From: Clostridia bacterium
GTDB taxonomy: Bacteria; Bacillota_A; Clostridia; Oscillospirales; CAG-272
Assembly (NCBI GenBank): GCA_017959485.1
Contig: JAGDAM010000088.1
Coordinates: 1-6,962, forward strand
Reading direction: 5' to 3'
DNA: 6,962 nt
Shown here: positions 6,014-6,962 of the stretch, one piece after another
How positions within the stretch are numbered: the first letter of the stretch is position 1
Layout: each line of letters opens with the position of its first letter
Translations under genes and position numbers: made by a program
Notes under the pieces: generated by a model
Database searches by the model: none
Seen by the model: the letters and a program-made list of their open reading frames with translations, nothing else
Told to the model about the DNA's origin: nothing

Positions 6014-6638
6014 CGGAAAAACACTGGTGGCGATAGGTGATTCGCTGATCCACGGAAACAAGCTCGGAAACTCCGCAACCTGGCCGAACAAGCTGGCCGC
6101 GAAACATAATATGACCGTTTTCAACCACGGTATCAACGGCAACACCCTCGCGAAACAGGACGCGGAGACCAAACACCCGCCGATGTGCGAGAGGTTCGCC
6201 GAAATGGAGGACGGAGCCGATTACGTCGTCGTCCTCGGGGGAGCCAACGACAAGCGTCTGTCCGTACCGATCGGAGACAACGATACCCGCGATCCCTACA
6301 CATTCAAGGGTGCGCTCAATCTGCTCATCCTCGGCCTTACCGAAAAATATCCGAAAGCCAAGTTTCTCTTCCTGACAAATTACGACAGATGGCCGTCGAA
6401 GAACGCTCTCGGCCTTTCGGACATCGATTACGTCGAGGCGATGAAGGAGATCTGCTCTTTGTGGGCGATGCCCTGCTTTGACAACTATCATGCGAGCGGC
6501 ATCTCTTTCAGAAACCCCGCTCAGCTTGCCTGGGCCGATGAGGGAGTCGTGCTGGGCTTGGCACCCAATCATCATTTTTCCGACGAGGCATACGATTATC
6601 TGCTGACAAAATACGAGGCGCTGCTGGAAGGACTTTAA
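6000..6638 (+). CDS. SGNH/GDSL-family hydrolase
   Basis: A 212-residue protein of the SGNH/GDSL esterase superfamily; members remove acyl or acetyl groups from lipids, sugars or cell-wall polymers. Block I is VAIGDSLIHG (10-19; nucleophile Ser15). Block II is NHGINGNTL (42-50; oxyanion Gly44). Block III is LGGANDKR (79-86; Asn83). Block V is unusual: the expected DxxHP is replaced by LAPNHHFSDEAY (187-198), so His191 or His192 could act as base but no Asp lies three residues before. Asp180 in ADEGVV may substitute. There is no signal peptide or membrane segment, so it is probably cytosolic. The start at 6000 gives a direct run into block I and overlaps the CPBP gene by 14 bases. It is the last gene of the operon, followed by the terminator 115 bases on. 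The substrate is unknown; an esterase or deacetylase role is inferred from the family. Confidence 0.85.
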   Translation: MSNLDGKTLVAIGDSLIHGNKLGNSATWPNKLAAKHNMTVFNHGINGNTLAKQDAETKHPPMCERFAEMEDGADYVVVLGGANDKRLSVPIGDNDTRDPYTFKGALNLLILGLTEKYPKAKFLFLTNYDRWPSKNALGLSDIDYVEAMKEICSLWAMPCFDNYHASGISFRNPAQLAWADEGVVLGLAPNHHFSDEAYDYLLTKYEALLEGL

Positions 6639-6716
6639 TCCGGAGTATGCAGATATTACGGGTAATTTCAACATGGAACCGTATTAAGGCGGACCGAAAC
6701 GGAAACACGGGGTAAC

Positions 6717-6747
6717 GGGTGTCGCTCGGTAGCGGAAAGCGACTCCC
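6717..6747 (+). other. Hairpin just upstream of the operon terminator
   Basis: GGGTGTCGCT (6717-6726) can pair with AGCGACTCCC (6738-6747), nine pairs with one T-T mismatch and an 11-base loop. It lies only six bases before the terminator stem. It may protect the 3' end of the operon mRNA or be part of the terminator structure. It has no U-tract of its own. Confidence 0.45.
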
Positions 6748-6753
6748 GCAAAC

Positions 6754-6809
6754 AAAAAGACTCGCACCGGCGGGATAGTGTGATATCACCGCCCGTTACG
6801 AGTCTTTTT
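6754..6809. terminator. Rho-independent terminator, potentially bidirectional
   Basis: AAAAAGACTCG (6754-6764) pairs perfectly with CGAGTCTTTTT (6799-6809). Across a small internal loop a second stem follows: GGCGGGATA (6769-6777) with TATCaCCGCC (6784-6793, one bulged A), capped by a six-base loop. The A-run before and T-run after make it usable from both directions. It closes the operon that begins at 2742. A shorter alternative pairing is the palindrome GTGATATCAC (6780-6789). Confidence 0.88.
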
Positions 6810-6837
6810 GCGTTGATCGAACCGCCGCATACCCGGG

Positions 6838-6962
6838 GCACGCTAAGGCAATACCGCACAATTCGCGTGCGTAGATTGGCGAGAGCATTTTCCGCCTGTT
6901 TTTGCTGAGAAATCGCAGGAATACAGGCGGTATTTCAAGATTTCGACGCAATAACAGACGGA
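6838..6962. repeat. Left part of a probable palindromic intergenic element, cut by the window edge
   Basis: There is no convincing gene here, but several inverted repeats interlock. AATACCGC (6850-6857) matches GCGGTATT (6927-6934). CCGCCTGT (6892-6899) matches ACAGGCGG (6923-6930). TCCGCCTGTT (6891-6900) also matches AACAGACGGA (6953-6962) with one mismatch, right at the window end. GCACGC (6838-6843) matches GCGTGC (6865-6870), and GAAATC (6909-6914) matches GATTTC (6939-6944). Several arms compete for the same partner, as in a long palindrome folded on itself. This suggests a MITE-like or REP-like intergenic repeat, or a structured RNA, of which only one side is seen. The family is not identified. 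Of the whole gene-free stretch 6639-6962, the part before 6717 shows nothing recognisable. Confidence 0.5.

Noticed and set aside
5087..6172. 361-codon open frame on the - strand opposite the CPBP and SGNH genes
   Set aside because: Its Arg/Gly/Glu-rich translation is the shadow of high-GC coding sequence; the + strand frame carries complete CPBP and SGNH motifs.
6508..6859. Short - strand open frames near the operon end
   Set aside because: They run through the terminator hairpin or the SGNH gene, lack ribosome binding sites and show no protein-like motif.

Overview
The window looks like chromosomal DNA from an uncultured Clostridia-type bacterium (Bacillota), probably gut-associated. This is inferred from near-consensus sigma-A promoters, strong GGAGG ribosome binding sites, moderately high GC, and protein families and wording typical of Oscillospirales/Christensenellales-like genomes. 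No phage, CRISPR, rRNA or tRNA gene is visible.

Left part (1-1211, + strand): the 3' part of a Gfo/Idh/MocA-family oxidoreductase gene that begins before the window. Its frame meets a TAG at 1095-1097, but the same frame stays open with coding-like sequence for 37 more codons, to a TGA at 1209-1211. A perfect 16-bp inverted repeat (1224-1257) then separates it from a convergent gene.

Middle part (1288-2699, - strand): a single gene for a secreted, membrane-anchored surface protein. It has a signal peptide, two probable beta-sandwich domains, and a C-terminal Cys/Pro motif followed by a transmembrane helix and a lysine-rich tail. It has a perfect TTGACA-N17-TATAAT promoter and stops in five tandem TAA codons.

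Right part (2742-6809, + strand): a divergent promoter (TTGCAA-N17-TATAAT) drives what looks like a five-gene operon with overlapping or nearly touching genes. The order is: a metallophosphoesterase-fold protein that has lost most catalytic residues; a pyridoxamine/pyridoxal kinase; an Lgt-family membrane protein lacking the usual His of the HGG motif; a CPBP (CAAX-protease-like) intramembrane protease with intact motifs; and an SGNH/GDSL hydrolase with an atypical C-terminal Asp-His block. A long hairpin terminator closes the unit at 6754-6809.

Right edge (6838-6962): non-coding DNA rich in competing inverted repeats. It is best read as the left half of a palindromic intergenic element cut by the window end.

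The operon pairs vitamin B6 salvage with three envelope or lipid-linked activities and a probable pseudo-phosphatase. The linkage is plain from the sequence, but a shared pathway is not. The observations most worth following are the dead phosphoesterase, the in-frame TAG, the C-terminal anchor motif and the truncated palindromic element.
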